Assembly: GCA_014871385.1 (NCBI GenBank)
Contig: CM026426.1
Coordinates: 109,774,457-109,838,456, forward strand
Origin: Ceratodon purpureus
Lineage: Eukaryota; Streptophyta; Bryopsida; Pseudoditrichales; Ditrichaceae
DNA length: 64,000 nucleotides
Reading direction: 5' to 3'
The position numbers were made by a program, and so were the translations under genes. Each line of letters begins with the position of its first letter. The stretch's first letter is position 1. The notes beneath the pieces are model-generated. The model was not told the DNA's origin and did no database searches. It saw only the letters and a list, made by a program, of their open reading frames with translations. Of the stretch, positions 10,985 through 21,800 are shown in pieces.

Positions 10985-11328
10985 GCTTAATGTTTTCATT
11001 TTTCATTTTACTTCGACAACACATCAACAGGGCAGGACGCTGAGGATCTGTCCTACCGTCCTCCAACAAATTAAGATCAACCATAAGACGGAATTTAAGA
11101 CAGAGCACTACGACAGTAGTGTCCAGGCCATCATTTACAAAACCAGGGTCATCAATGTCAAGGGCATTAGCCATCACAACTGTACAAGTCCGTTGCCAAA
11201 CATCCCTACAAGAAACGTCCGGAAACCCATGCTCAATTCCCATCGTCCCCTCTCCCTCAACTCTGTCCCCACATCCCTCACTCCCCACTATCTCCAGAAC
11301 CCATACCCTCTCACATCCCTCCCTGACC

Positions 11329-14179
11329 CTACGAAAGTGCCTCATGGGCAAGGATCACTGCCCCGTTGCCGTCGTTAACCCCGTCATCTCTCCCGTCCTG
11401 GTCGAGGTCTTTCTTCTCTTCGGTCTCGTCCTCGGCGGTCTTGTCCCCGGTATGCTGGTCTTCTTCGTCCCCTACACCGTCCTGGGGCTCTGCGTGAGTG
11501 AGGTTACCGAGATCCCCGACCCTGCCCAATGCCTCCATGGTACAGAGTACCTGAGAGGCACCAAAATCATGAAGATCAAGGCCTTCAAGATCTGCTAGCT
11601 TCATTGTTTCGCCATCCTCTTCGGTCCACGGAGACAACTTCTTCATACAGAACTTCATGGACGCGTCGCGAAGGTCCTTCATCGCCTGAACTACATCTGC
11701 AGGAACCACAGACCAAGACCCTGTCCAGTCGAGGCACCCCAGAGTGTACTCCAAATCAACCGCCTCCCTTAAGAGCATGACGCGCCAGAACGAAGACAAG
11801 GCGCGGTCTCGCCTCTCTTTCGATGCTTCCAACCACAGAACCCGCAAGTCGTCTTCTTTGTCGAGGGCGAGCATATCCTTGCAAGCTCTCCAGAAACTTG
11901 TCCAAATCCAAGTCGACGCCTCCTGTAGCAGTTTCTCGAACCGGACCCCGGTGGTTGTCACGTCCTGGAACAGCATGAAGTCTGTAGAGGTCGTGTCCAT
12001 GGTGGGAAACATCAACAGACCGAGCGTAGGCAAGTCTTGCATCGCAAACTTTACCTGAGGCATCCTGTCGTAGAGAAAGTTGTGCGGGACTCCAACTCTC
12101 GGGCAGATCATTGGCGCCTCATTCCCATTCTCACGGCGGCTGAATATCTTCAACGCCCTAGCGAAGGGAGGGGGCGGAACCGGACTGTCGTAGGTGCGAC
12201 ACTCAGCTCGAATCCAGGTAAGAATGTCCTGGAACTCCTCTTCATTGTGCCTGCAGGGCAATGCGAGGAATCCAGGGACAGGCTTCTCCAAGAGCCGAAG
12301 GAAAAGAGGACTCCACCGCCAAACACTTTTCTCTGATTCGAGGAGGAGGTTGAGGTCATACTTGTCCAGGGCTGTCTTAATGTACTCTGCCCGCTGGGCC
12401 AGCACTGCCTCCCTCGCCCTTTGCCGAGCATCTGTCTGTTGCTAGTATAGAAAGACGTCCTTATGATGAGCAATGAAGGCGTCAATCTCCAACCTCATTA
12501 GGACGTCGTCTCTCTGACAAAACGCCTCCAAACATTGCTTCGCGGCTTCATAGACTGGCATGGGGAGGCCGTCTTGGACAGCATGCGGACATGAGGGAAG
12601 TCAAGTCAGAAAATGAGAAATCAATGTTCGTAGTTGAAATTGAGAGAGGGAAAAAACGAAATCGAATAAAAAAAAAAAAAAAGTGCCACAATGCAGTAAA
12701 GCTTACCCGGATGGCCGGGTCCATAGAGAACGCTCCCCACGCATTGAAGATTTTGCGCCCTAGCGTCCCATTAGTGTGGAGCGTCAATACAGCCTCTCGT
12801 GATTTTTCCAACGAGGTCAGCAAGTCCAAGTCAATTACGTCACCCGTCTGGTCTATTAAGCTGTATAGTCCCGGCGGTTTCCCAGGTTTCTTAGGCTCAC
12901 CCGCCATCCTACAGTCCGGGAATTTGGCGAGTGCCGCCGTCTTCAATTGCTGCTCCAACTCCACTCTGGGCCCCAGCGGTGGAGGGGGCATACTGTCAAG
13001 AGGCTCGGGTGGAGGTGTTCCCGCTGGGAATGTGCGACTGCTCTGACCTTGCGTCCTGGAGGACGGCATCCCCGCCATGCTCCGATATCCTGCAGCAGGA
13101 CGCGTCTTAGGAGACGCCTTGGTCGGAGTCGTCCTCTTCGGAGATCCGTCTATCCTTGAACCGGCATTCCTCTTCTTCTTCCCCGTGCTGGTACCCTCCT
13201 TCGCTGCCTCCGCCTTAGCCCTCTTTATGTCATCGAGCGTTTCTCGGACAGATTTCCCATACCTAGCCTTCTTCATGGGCGGATGCGAGGCGAAGGCGCT
13301 GTCTCCACTACTGTCCCCGTCGGACAGATTAACGACGTCCTCTGGGTCCACTTCTCCAACTGATGGCTCGTCCTCTGGTCGCTCCCCGCCCGTGCCTCCA
13401 TTCTGCGAGGGGAGTTTCCTATTGTATGCCCTGAAGACGGCCGCGATCTTGGAATTTCCCTTGGCGCCATTGACGGGGAACATCTTGAGGGGACCGTCCT
13501 TCTTCCGGTCATACAGAACGCACAAATCCTTCTGTCGATGCCAGGCTAATTCGGACTTGTCCACCATGTTCTCATTGCACAGACGGCAGAAGAAGGGGAT
13601 TCTCTTGGACTTCTGTTTCAGAGCGCGATGCTTCCGTCTCCAGAGGGCATTCACCTCAACCACCAACCATTCGAACTCGGAAATGCTGTAAGCTTCCCTC
13701 ATCCGCGGCTTGTCTGTCCAGACGGTGGTGCACAAGATGACGGGCTCGTCCTCCCCCTTCTTGTTCTTTACTGTCAGCTGTTTGTTTCAACCTACATTAG
13801 GATCTAGAAGGTGACATTCTACGCAATCCTATGGGGAATTGAAGTGCTGACTTACGACATTGCTGCAGTCCATGAAGGAGAGGTTCAGAACTTACCCCGG
13901 GTACGATTCCAGGATCAGCTGAGTTGAGCAGGTCCCGTCCTCTCCGTGAAAGCGTACTGTAGTCGAGGACTGCAGCTTGATCGCGCAAGAACTCCACTGC
14001 GTCAGCGTAGCTGAGCTTCGACAAGTCGGCGCCATTCCGCTCCGCGTCCTAGAGGTAAGCCGCATTGGAAACACATGAGGAAATCCTAATGTATGTCCTC
14101 GACATGAACCTCAGAACCCTAAAATGAATTTGCGGAATGAGCACACACTTGTACTAATAGATCTTACCCTGATTGCCAT
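11329..14179 (-). CDS. MULE accessory gene, zinc-finger protein, apparently intact
   Basis: A four-exon model works with every junction in phase 0: 14179-14168 (MAIR), 14048-13896, 13777-12707 and 12441-11329, about 782 residues. Donors read GTAAGA, GTAAGT and GTAAGC, and acceptors CTCTAG, AACAG and ATACTAG. Near residue 105-140 there is a finger-like FFCRLCNENMVDKSELAWH. A Ser/Pro/Lys-rich linker with basic runs (GKKKRN) follows, then an alpha-helical C-terminal domain rich in Trp (TWIWTSFWRACKDM) and an acidic tail. I recognise no known domain beyond the finger. By position it is the second gene of the element, in the role of MURB in maize Mutator, but I see no similarity to MURB. An alternative acceptor near 12513 adds coding-like sequence but includes a TAG at 12442. 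Confidence 0.6.
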
Positions 14180-14520
14180 GTTGTTACGTTGTAAGTCAGC
14201 TCCCGCGGCCTAGAAAATATCCCAACCCGACGCTGCTCCGTCCCCCACGCTCTGTCAACCTCGCTCCGCGCTATGAGAGCGTACCACACCGCCTCCCGAC
14301 GTCGTAGCAGAATGCGATCGTGGAGACGAGTTCCAGCTCCTCATAAGGCCAGCACATGAAGACTGCGAGGTGGTCCACATGGACAGCTTCACCAACAGCG
14401 CCGCCAACGTCCCTGAGCTCCTTCAATGCGCCGTCCCCGTGATCATTACTCTGCAATGTGACATGACTTGCAGCTCCATTGCAACCATTACTACTCCCTC
14501 CCAGGACGATGGACACCAGG

Positions 14521-14872
14521 ACGCGAACAAGACCGCAACGGAGCTTCGACACGGCGCAGCGTTGTGGCGGAGCAGCGTCTCGATGGCGGAGGGCGGGAAC
14601 AGTGACCTCGGTAGGTCGGAGAGAGAGGGGGGGGGGTTGGACGGGGGGGGGGGGGTGGGTGACGTGGCGGGGGGCGCTGACATGGCATCGATCGACGGAG
14701 GACGGAGCGCGAGTCGACGGACGAGGGAATTGGAGCCGCGGGCCCGAGACCGGGTGCGGGAAGACTCTGGCGGGGTGGGTCTCGAAGGAGGGCAGGGGAG
14801 GACTGCCCGCGACCTCGCGCAGCCCGCGCGGAAGGCCCGAAAAACGCTCGTAGGACTACTCTACGGGGATCC
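14521..14872 (-). repeat. Right terminal inverted repeat of the MULE
   Basis: This is the inverted copy of the left arm, with a 16-bp insertion near 14555-14570 and G-runs of 10 and 13 at 14627-14636 and 14643-14655. The accessory gene's start codon lies about 340 bp inside it. Confidence 0.92.
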
Positions 14873-14881
14873 GGCGGTAAA
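14873..14881. repeat. Right 9-bp target-site duplication of the MULE
   Basis: GGCGGTAAA, identical to 6627-6635. Confidence 0.95.
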
Positions 14882-14989
14882 CCGCATTATTTTGAGGCAG
14901 TTTCTTGCCTGCTCTTTTTATTGGTTAGTTTTCTTTTTATAACCCCGGTGGAAAATTGAAGGTAACGAAGGCGTTCCCAGAGGTTGCAA

Positions 14990-15080
14990 TCTAATGGGAG
15001 CGCTAGTGGTTGTGGGTTCTAGCCCTGCGGCCTTGGAGACCAGGGCTCAAATCTCAGTGGCACAGGCGAGCAGTACACTG
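14990..15080 (+). repeat. Possible tRNA-derived SINE-like unit
   Basis: CTAGTGGTTGTGGGTT is followed by CCTTGGAGACCAGGGCTCAA and ATCTCAGTGGCACA. This resembles the degenerate box A and box B arrangement of plant tRNA-related SINEs. Box B is imperfect (GGCTCAAATCTC), and I did not find a 3' tail or a duplication. Confidence 0.4.
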
Positions 15081-15351
15081 TTTTTGAAGTTGAGAGTCGG
15101 AGGTGGGTGCATATTCTTTTGTTAGTAAATCCAGTATTGAAACTCCATTTGCATAACATCCTTGTGTCTTCTCCAATGATTAAGCCGAGCTCCAAGGCCT
15201 TGTATCATCATTATCACTTTTGGCGGCTGGAAATTCATTCTCAGCATCTTGTCAAACTGTCTCTCACAAGCTGCGAAAGCACCAATTTTGAAATCCTATT
15301 CCGTTCTGGAGCTTACAAAATTGATCAACATCCTAACCTTGCAGTTTAGCT

Positions 15352-16075
15352 TCACACATCACCGTCATCCGACTCATGATGTAGGTCACCGTTCTCCACG
15401 AGTAACACCTGACCATTGGATAAAATATCTGCCTTGGCCGGCTTTCGATTGAAGTTCTTTTCAAGTGATTGCACCTTCTCCTTCAAGATGCTCACCTCTT
15501 GTCGCAATTCTGTCAATTCTGCACTGCTAGAATCACCGCTCTTGGGAGCACCGTTCTTTGTCACACCGGCTACCTCTTCCTTCTTCTCCTCATTGGTGTC
15601 CTTGGTATCATCTTTGGCAGTTGCTTCTGGCTTCTCCTCCTCAAGTTTCTGAAGCCACTCAATCAAGACAATAATGGCAGCATATGGGTCGTCCCTATTT
15701 CTAAACAAGTGCTCTATAACCTGGGCAGAAGTGATCAACTTCCCTGCCTCCAGCAAACTCTTCACGTCAGCAAACAAAGGATGATCATCTATAGACAAGT
15801 AACTCTTTGCCAAGGCCTTGAACGTCTCAAAGGAGCAGTCGGACATGTGAATGTGCATGTCCATGCGGCCGGGTCGTAGGAACGCGGCATCCAACTTCTC
15901 AACATGGTTTGTGGTGAAGATGATAATACGCTCATCATCGCAGCACGACCACAACCCGTCCATGAAGCCAGGAGCCCGGAAAGAGTCACGGAGCTTGTAC
16001 TCTTGGTTGTGGGCTCATCTTTGTCAGAAGATTTGCCTTCCTTCTTTGCCTTACGTTGCCTTGCGAAACGCAAAC
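15352..16075 (-). pseudogene. BCS1-type AAA+ ATPase, C-terminal fragment
   Basis: The protein has SSVTLSGLL, MDGLWSCCDDERIIIFTTNH, EKLDAAFLRPGRMDMHIHMS and a C-terminal ETFKALAKSYL...HPLF region. These are the second half of the AAA+ module (Walker B side, sensor 1, arginine-finger RPGR segment) typical of plant BCS1/AATP1-like membrane-anchored ATPases. A Lys/Glu-rich stretch and a coiled coil near the stop complete the tail. Walker A and the N-terminal anchor are absent, because homology stops near 16075. A one-base loss near 15975 breaks the frame between SGLL and FMDG. The original gene would use ATP to remodel or translocate proteins in an organelle or ER membrane. This copy cannot. Confidence 0.85.
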
Positions 16076-16330
16076 TCCACCAAACAAACCGAAAAACGCC
16101 AGAAAATGAAAACTTGAATTAGGGTTTAAGAAAATATATCCAAAAGGAAGAGGAACAAACAGAGAATGTGCAATAGACACCGCACCTTAGTCACCCCAAG
16201 ATTGCAACTTGTAGAAGAAGATGCAGAACAACCATACGAGGCAGACACTGGTAGGGAACCTGACGTTCTCGACCCTACTTCTCACTGCCCCTGACGTTTT
16301 GAGCCGAGGAAGACCTCTGTGGCGTTTTCT

Positions 16331-16698
16331 CAAGTGACATAGTAGTGGGAGTCACAGTAGACAAATCTCAGGGAATGTCCATTCTCCCGGAATGTTACTT
16401 CATCCAAGTAGAAGTTACCTTGAATTACCATTCTCCCACTTCATGGAAGTATGATGAGGTGTCACTCTCTCCTCCAACCTCAATGTCCATTCTCCCGGAA
16501 GTGCTTCCACCTTCCCAAGAGCACGGAAGCACTTTTGAGAGAATGGACATTGAGGTTGGAGGAGAGAGTGACACCTCATCATACTTCCATGAAGTGGGAG
16601 AATGGTAATTCAAGGTAACTTCTACTTGGATGAAGTAACATTCCGGGAGAATGGACATTCCCTGAGATTTGTCTACTGTGACTCCTACTAGTGACTTG
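16331..16698. repeat. 368-bp near-perfect palindrome
   Basis: The two arms mirror each other about position 16516.5, with a loop of about 16 bases (after GTGCTTCC, before GGAAGCAC). Symmetry is essentially continuous from 16351 to 16682. The outer ends CAAGTGACATAGTAG and the complement of CAAGTCACTAGTAG are slightly diverged. Both strands therefore encode almost the same stop-free peptide (VTVDKSQGMSILPECYF...). It could be a foldback or MITE-type insertion or an inverted duplication. A transcript would form a long hairpin. I found no convincing target duplication. Confidence 0.9.
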
Positions 16699-18163
16699 TC
16701 AGGATGATAGCCCGTATGGACCAATCGCCGAAGGCTGCAAATCTGATGATCTTGGAAGCTAACGCTGTGGGCCCCTGGTATTTAAATGTAAGTTGAAACT
16801 CACTACTTTTACAAACTAGTAATTGACTACTAATTGTAAGATGCTGAATCACCGAGGTCCGGAACGACGAATTCATTTTCGGAGAAGTGATAACAGTAAA
16901 CAAAGGGTTTGGGGGCCTAGTGAATCAAGACTTGGGAGTTTGGGACTTCAATATACATTAAAAGAAATGCAATACACGTGGAAGTTGTGCTTCAAGATTG
17001 CACGTCTTCATACATGATACATAAACAATCCACGGTACAAATATTCATAATGAAGCAGAAAATTGACTTAATTCCTCAATTTATAAGGCTTAGGTTGTCC
17101 ATAGGATTGGCAGTGTATCAGTGCTGTAAAAGCTTCGACAATTCCTGTTACAAGCATACTCTCCAATATCCTCTCTTTGATTACTTTAAACGACACGGAA
17201 TAGCTTGATCTTGATGTTCTTAAGCCATTTATATACCAAATTGTTCTGTGACGACACGAGGGTAGCTTGTACGTGAGCGGAGAGCGGTGAGCGAAGATTT
17301 GGAGAGTAGAGAGCAGAGAATGGGAGCCTTAACCTAAAAATAAACCTTTTTTTACTAAATATAAAATATAAAATTAGAATATTTAAATATTATCAGTATA
17401 TTTTTAGAAATAATATTATTTTAGTGATTTCTATTGACCCTATAACCGTGGACTAATTACAATATTTTCATTGAATTTGTAATTCGTTTTCTCTTTTCTT
17501 GGGGATGAATTTTTGACGCGCACCAATTACTATACTCCAGCTCCCTCTAATTGATTCACGCATAGATTAATTCCCCCATCCCTTCTCATTTATATGCAAA
17601 TTAGTGCTTAAAATGTACTGATATTGAAGCTCTTAAGAGGGATCAAGTAACCTTTATTATCGTAACATTTTCTTAACATTACTAGAATTCATCCATTCTT
17701 GTCTACGTGCCTTTCATCTTTTATTTTATTTTATTCATAATTATCTTGTTTTTTTTATTTACTTCCTTTATTCTATCTAACTTGTTAATGGAGTCGAAAG
17801 AGTTCTTTCATTTAATTTTATCTTTCTTATTACTTTCACTTTATTTTCTTCATTTCTTTCATATCATTTTCAACCGTCATTTTTTTATTTTTTATTTTTG
17901 CATTTTTTTTAATTTTCTTTTCAAATTTTAATTTTTGTATTTTGTTTTAATTTTAAATTTTTAAATGCTAAACAACTTCTGATCCACCCTCTTCCTTTTA
18001 CATTATGTTTAGGAAGATGACAACTGTTAAATGAAGGAAAAGCCGATTTTCAAGGGCGCTCAACATCTTCTTTAGAGATATTAAAGTTCAGTTTATGGAA
18101 TGTCTCTTCATCTTTTGTGTTGGTTTTACGTGAAGCTCTTTTCCGTAGTACCGGAAAGCGATT
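16699..18163. other. AT-rich non-coding stretch
   Basis: This contains T-rich low-complexity DNA, especially 17700-17960. I see no gene or paired repeat. The frames in it are poly-Phe/Leu artefacts. Confidence 0.5.
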
Positions 18164-18523
18164 ATGGAAGACGTCGGAGATATTGTTGTTTCACTCCCTG
18201 ACGATGTTGGCCCATTTCAACCATATGTTGAGGTGGAGGAGGAGGAGGTGATGGCCGACAGCCAAGGGCGTCCTTTGACAACGGATGTGGATGTACAATC
18301 GGATGTGAGAGCTGACCGTCCACCAGCAGAAAGATCGGATAAGATTATAGTGCTGGAGGAGGACGTAGATGTGCCTTTGCAACCTCATGCATACTCAAAG
18401 GTTGGAAAGATCCCACGGAGAACCTATTCTAGAGAATCAGTGAGAGGGAGGCGGAGAGGTGGGCCGCTGTTGAAACGTTCCTACCTAGGACACTTGCCAA
18501 CTGTAGACCAAAAGTGTACGTGA
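18164..18523 (+). CDS. Hypothetical acidic/basic 119-residue protein
   Basis: The protein starts MEDVGDIVVSLPDDVGPF. It has an acidic run (VEVEEEEV) and ends in a strongly basic RRTYSRESVRGRRRGGPLLK. No domain is recognised. It lies between AT-rich DNA and the 3' end of a decayed transposase on the other strand, so it may be an exon of an element gene. Codon use is plausible for coding, but there is no independent support. Confidence 0.3.
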   Translation: MEDVGDIVVSLPDDVGPFQPYVEVEEEEVMADSQGRPLTTDVDVQSDVRADRPPAERSDKIIVLEEDVDVPLQPHAYSKVGKIPRRTYSRESVRGRRRGGPLLKRSYLGHLPTVDQKCT

Positions 18524-18859
18524 ATGTAGTTTGTCCTATAGTACAGTCAGAGGTTGGCGGTCCTGCTGATAATGTAGTCGGCAAACCTAAACATGTTAGG
18601 TTCGAAGATTAAGACGTCTATTAACAACTATATGTTGGCTATAATAAAGGACACGTGTCAGTGGATGCGAGGTACATAGTGCACTTGTTCAAGATAGAAT
18701 ATATTGAAATAGAATGCAATCAATATGAATAATAAAGCCTTTATAATGAAAAAGTCAATACAGCTTCTGTATTGCTGACTCAGTACGTGGGATATTACTA
18801 AAATCATTCACTACGTGATCAATGGCCATTGTGGAAATGACACTTCTAAAGAAGGAGTG

Positions 18860-21800
18860 CTACCTACTTCTTTGCCAATAGTGACGCAAGATTCCACTCT
18901 CTAGGAGAAGCTTGACCTCGTTGAAGCTAAAGGTAGGCGCATGGATGAAAAGCTTGGCTTTGGGATCACGGCTGCAGTCCTTCAATAAGATGTAATATAT
19001 ATGTTTGCAATAGGTGAATTGAATCTTGCCTCGGAACTTAGTCATCGTCTTCTTGAATGCAGGGCAAGTGCAACCAGGGTAAAAGCTGATGGTGATCCGA
19101 TACTCTGTGATGTTAATAGCAATGCCCAAATCTAGCCCAATGATGCAACCATGGCCCGGCTGAGGTATCATGGTGACGGAACGGAGGCGCGCTTTGAGGG
19201 ACTCCGAGGAGCCCATGGAGAGTCGCTGTGCCGGGTTGAGGCGAGTCGCAGTGCGTTTGACCATCTTACCATCTCTCCTACCACGGTAGCGGTCAACTTC
19301 TGCAAGAACTGGCACCGAACTGAGATTTGCAGGAGGCAGGGCAGAAGAGAAGAGGCGTCTTGGGGAGACCGGCTTCTTCAGCTGAAGTTGAAACCCTGCT
19401 GCTTCGAGGGCAAGAATCTCAGTGAGTTTCAGGTTAGTACCTAGTTTCACTGGTCAGACCTCTGGAATCGAAGGCACTTCTTGGTCCACCGAGTAGTGTG
19501 CTATCTACTTGCGCCTTGTACCTTTGATGCAGCGCTCAATATCATCGGAGCAGAAGAAGAACTCTGTCCTCTCAGATGTGTTCCTGCGAATGTTAGTCCA
19601 AACCCCGCTGTAGGTCGGTGCAGCAGTGGAATTTGGCCCCCCGACAATTTTCTCAGTGCACTTCTTTTTCGTAATAGCTCTTTGGGCCCAACAGCACTTT
19701 GCAGAAGCTTTGTGAAGTCTCGAAATGTGCCACTCCTTCACATCAACCTTGGTTTCTTCAACTGTGTTGACATGGCGAATGCCTGCTTTGTTCACATGAG
19801 ATGGTCGGGGGGAATCGATTTCCTTGGGAGGAGATTGGTCACCTTTTCTCTCGGTGTCATATTCGGAGTCGTCTTCGACAATGATGGGCATCTGCACGCG
19901 GCAAGCCTTGACGGCATGTCTTAGGCCTCTCGGGCGAGAGAAGTTTACCTTGTTTGGGCGATAGGAATCCTCCTCAGCTCCAATGGGTACGTCTGCTTTT
20001 CGCTTCTATGAACCAAACACTTCGGCTCCAGGCATGATAGGCTGTCGGATGCAGAACTCTTCCGCTCCTGGCATTTCGAGCATGGGATCTTTGAGCAGTA
20101 TAGGATTTCTTGTGAGCTTAGACCTACGTTCCGCCATCCTCACCTTCAGTTCCTTCTCGGATGGTCCTGTTCCGCCTACGTCACCTTTGAGGAACTCGTT
20201 GTAGTTAACAACCTATAGAAATCCTCGAACCAAATCGTCCACCGTGGCAACATAGAGGTCCGCACCCTTGTTTCTTGAAGCTTGGAGTTATTTGTTATGA
20301 ATTGTTTTGGCGAGATTAAAGGTCGGCCTTTCTGTGAATTCTTCTTCCGTGAATTTCTGCAGCTTAGACAATAGAAGCCATTAGATTCAACGATTAAAGT
20401 TTTGTAGGTTAGGATATGAAAACAATATCAAAAAAGCGAAACATAGTAGAGAAATTATACCATGGACATGAATCCCCCTACTGGCGATAGCTGTAGTGCC
20501 AAAATGCCAGCCACTGCTCGAGTTTGCTAAGTCCCTTCTCGCCCACGACCCCGGTGGATACCTACCATGCTCGCAACGCGTGATACAGAGTGTCTGCCTC
20601 TGCCATGCTGGTCGCTGTCCTGTACAGATTACACATCTTCTTGTGCTATTCCTAGAGTTCTTCGGGGAAGTCCTTTTCTATATGCAGGACCATGTTCTAA
20701 GTCCAATGAAACAGGCAGGACCTCTCCCGATCCTCCATACGATCTTCTATGTATCCGTTGCCGTAGGGGATTCGCACTACATTCCATTTCGCTTGACCGT
20801 TACCCGCCATGAACCCCTTGAAGTTTGGCGCTGCAACGCCATTCCTCTCCATGACAAGGTTGAGGTTTTTCCAGAAGACAAGCTGGGCTTCAGTGTCCTC
20901 GGATTGCATGTCGCACCTCGCGATTGTCATCACGCGGCAGTAGGTGGCAACGTACACATGGCAGGCCATCAGCAACCACTCTTTTACTCGTCGCACATTG
21001 TCAAACATGATCCAAGCGTTCTCGAGATCTCCGCCTGGTTGCATCCTAGTGACCAAATCAACACCACTACTTAGCCCAACTACTGACATCTTGTAGAGGA
21101 AGACCTTCTCTTGTTCAACTCCTTGACCCGGGAGCTTATTGTCGTGAACAAAGGCCCACAGACTAATTCCGCGGAGCTTGGTGATACCTTTCATGACAGG
21201 GGGGAAGCACAATAAAGTGAACCACAAAAGTGCTTATCTTTTTTCCAATTTCAGCCCCTTCTGTAAGACTAGAGAAAGTGGGATTTACGTTATGTTGATG
21301 CAAAATTAAGTTTGGGATACGGAAAGTAGACTTGATCTTCTTCAACTTCCCAAAGTTGCGAGAAAAGATATTGAGTTTACAATGGAAAACGGAGACGTCA
21401 AAGTCAGGCAAAGTGAATGGTCGTCATTTAGAAAAGTGAACATAACGGTTTAGGGTTTTGTCCAAAATCACTTTTAATTTCGCGGTGCACTCTATATGTT
21501 TAAGAAGAATTCTAAAATAGTCAATTAATATACTCATTGATTGGTTTAGGGTTCCAAAAGTACCGCAAGGATACTTTTTAAGAGGGTCACTTCCACGGAA
21601 CTTTTTGTGCGTTTTTTTTCACCGAACATTGTTTTTCAAATTGAAAAAAACATCCTCTTAAGACAATAGATGGCTCCAAATGAAGAAATTAAGACTTTGG
21701 AAAAGTTCATTTTCATGAATTAGAACTAGTGGTCAAATTAAGTTTCAATTGAAGATATTCTTTTTATGAAGATGTATATAAGATATCTTATGACACCCTA

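Larger units (their letters stand above)
6636..14872. mobile_element. Complete-ended 8.24-kb Mutator-like element
   Basis: The element is bounded by long inverted repeats starting GGATCCC(C/G)GTAGAGTAGT and flanked by a perfect 9-bp duplication. It contains two convergent genes: a SWIM transposase on the + strand and a zinc-finger accessory gene on the - strand. A T-rich tract lies between their 3' ends. A 735-bp element of another family is inserted in the transposase exon. The ends look young, since the two repeats differ mainly by a 16-bp insertion, a few substitutions and the lengths of G-runs. The transposase itself is internally deleted, so any mobility would need a transposase from elsewhere. 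Confidence 0.93.

Noticed and set aside
10606-10985. Poly-Phe/Leu membrane-like proteins
   Set aside because: Translations of T-rich simple sequence.
14990-15080. Functional tRNA gene
   Set aside because: No acceptor or anticodon stem pairing can be drawn and box B is imperfect. A SINE-like remnant is the better reading.
16345-16724. Overlapping identical proteins on both strands at the palindrome
   Set aside because: They follow automatically from the perfect inverted symmetry. There is no recognisable domain or codon signature.
17707-17931. Hydrophobic 74-residue protein
   Set aside because: T-rich low-complexity DNA, with no start context or homology recognised.
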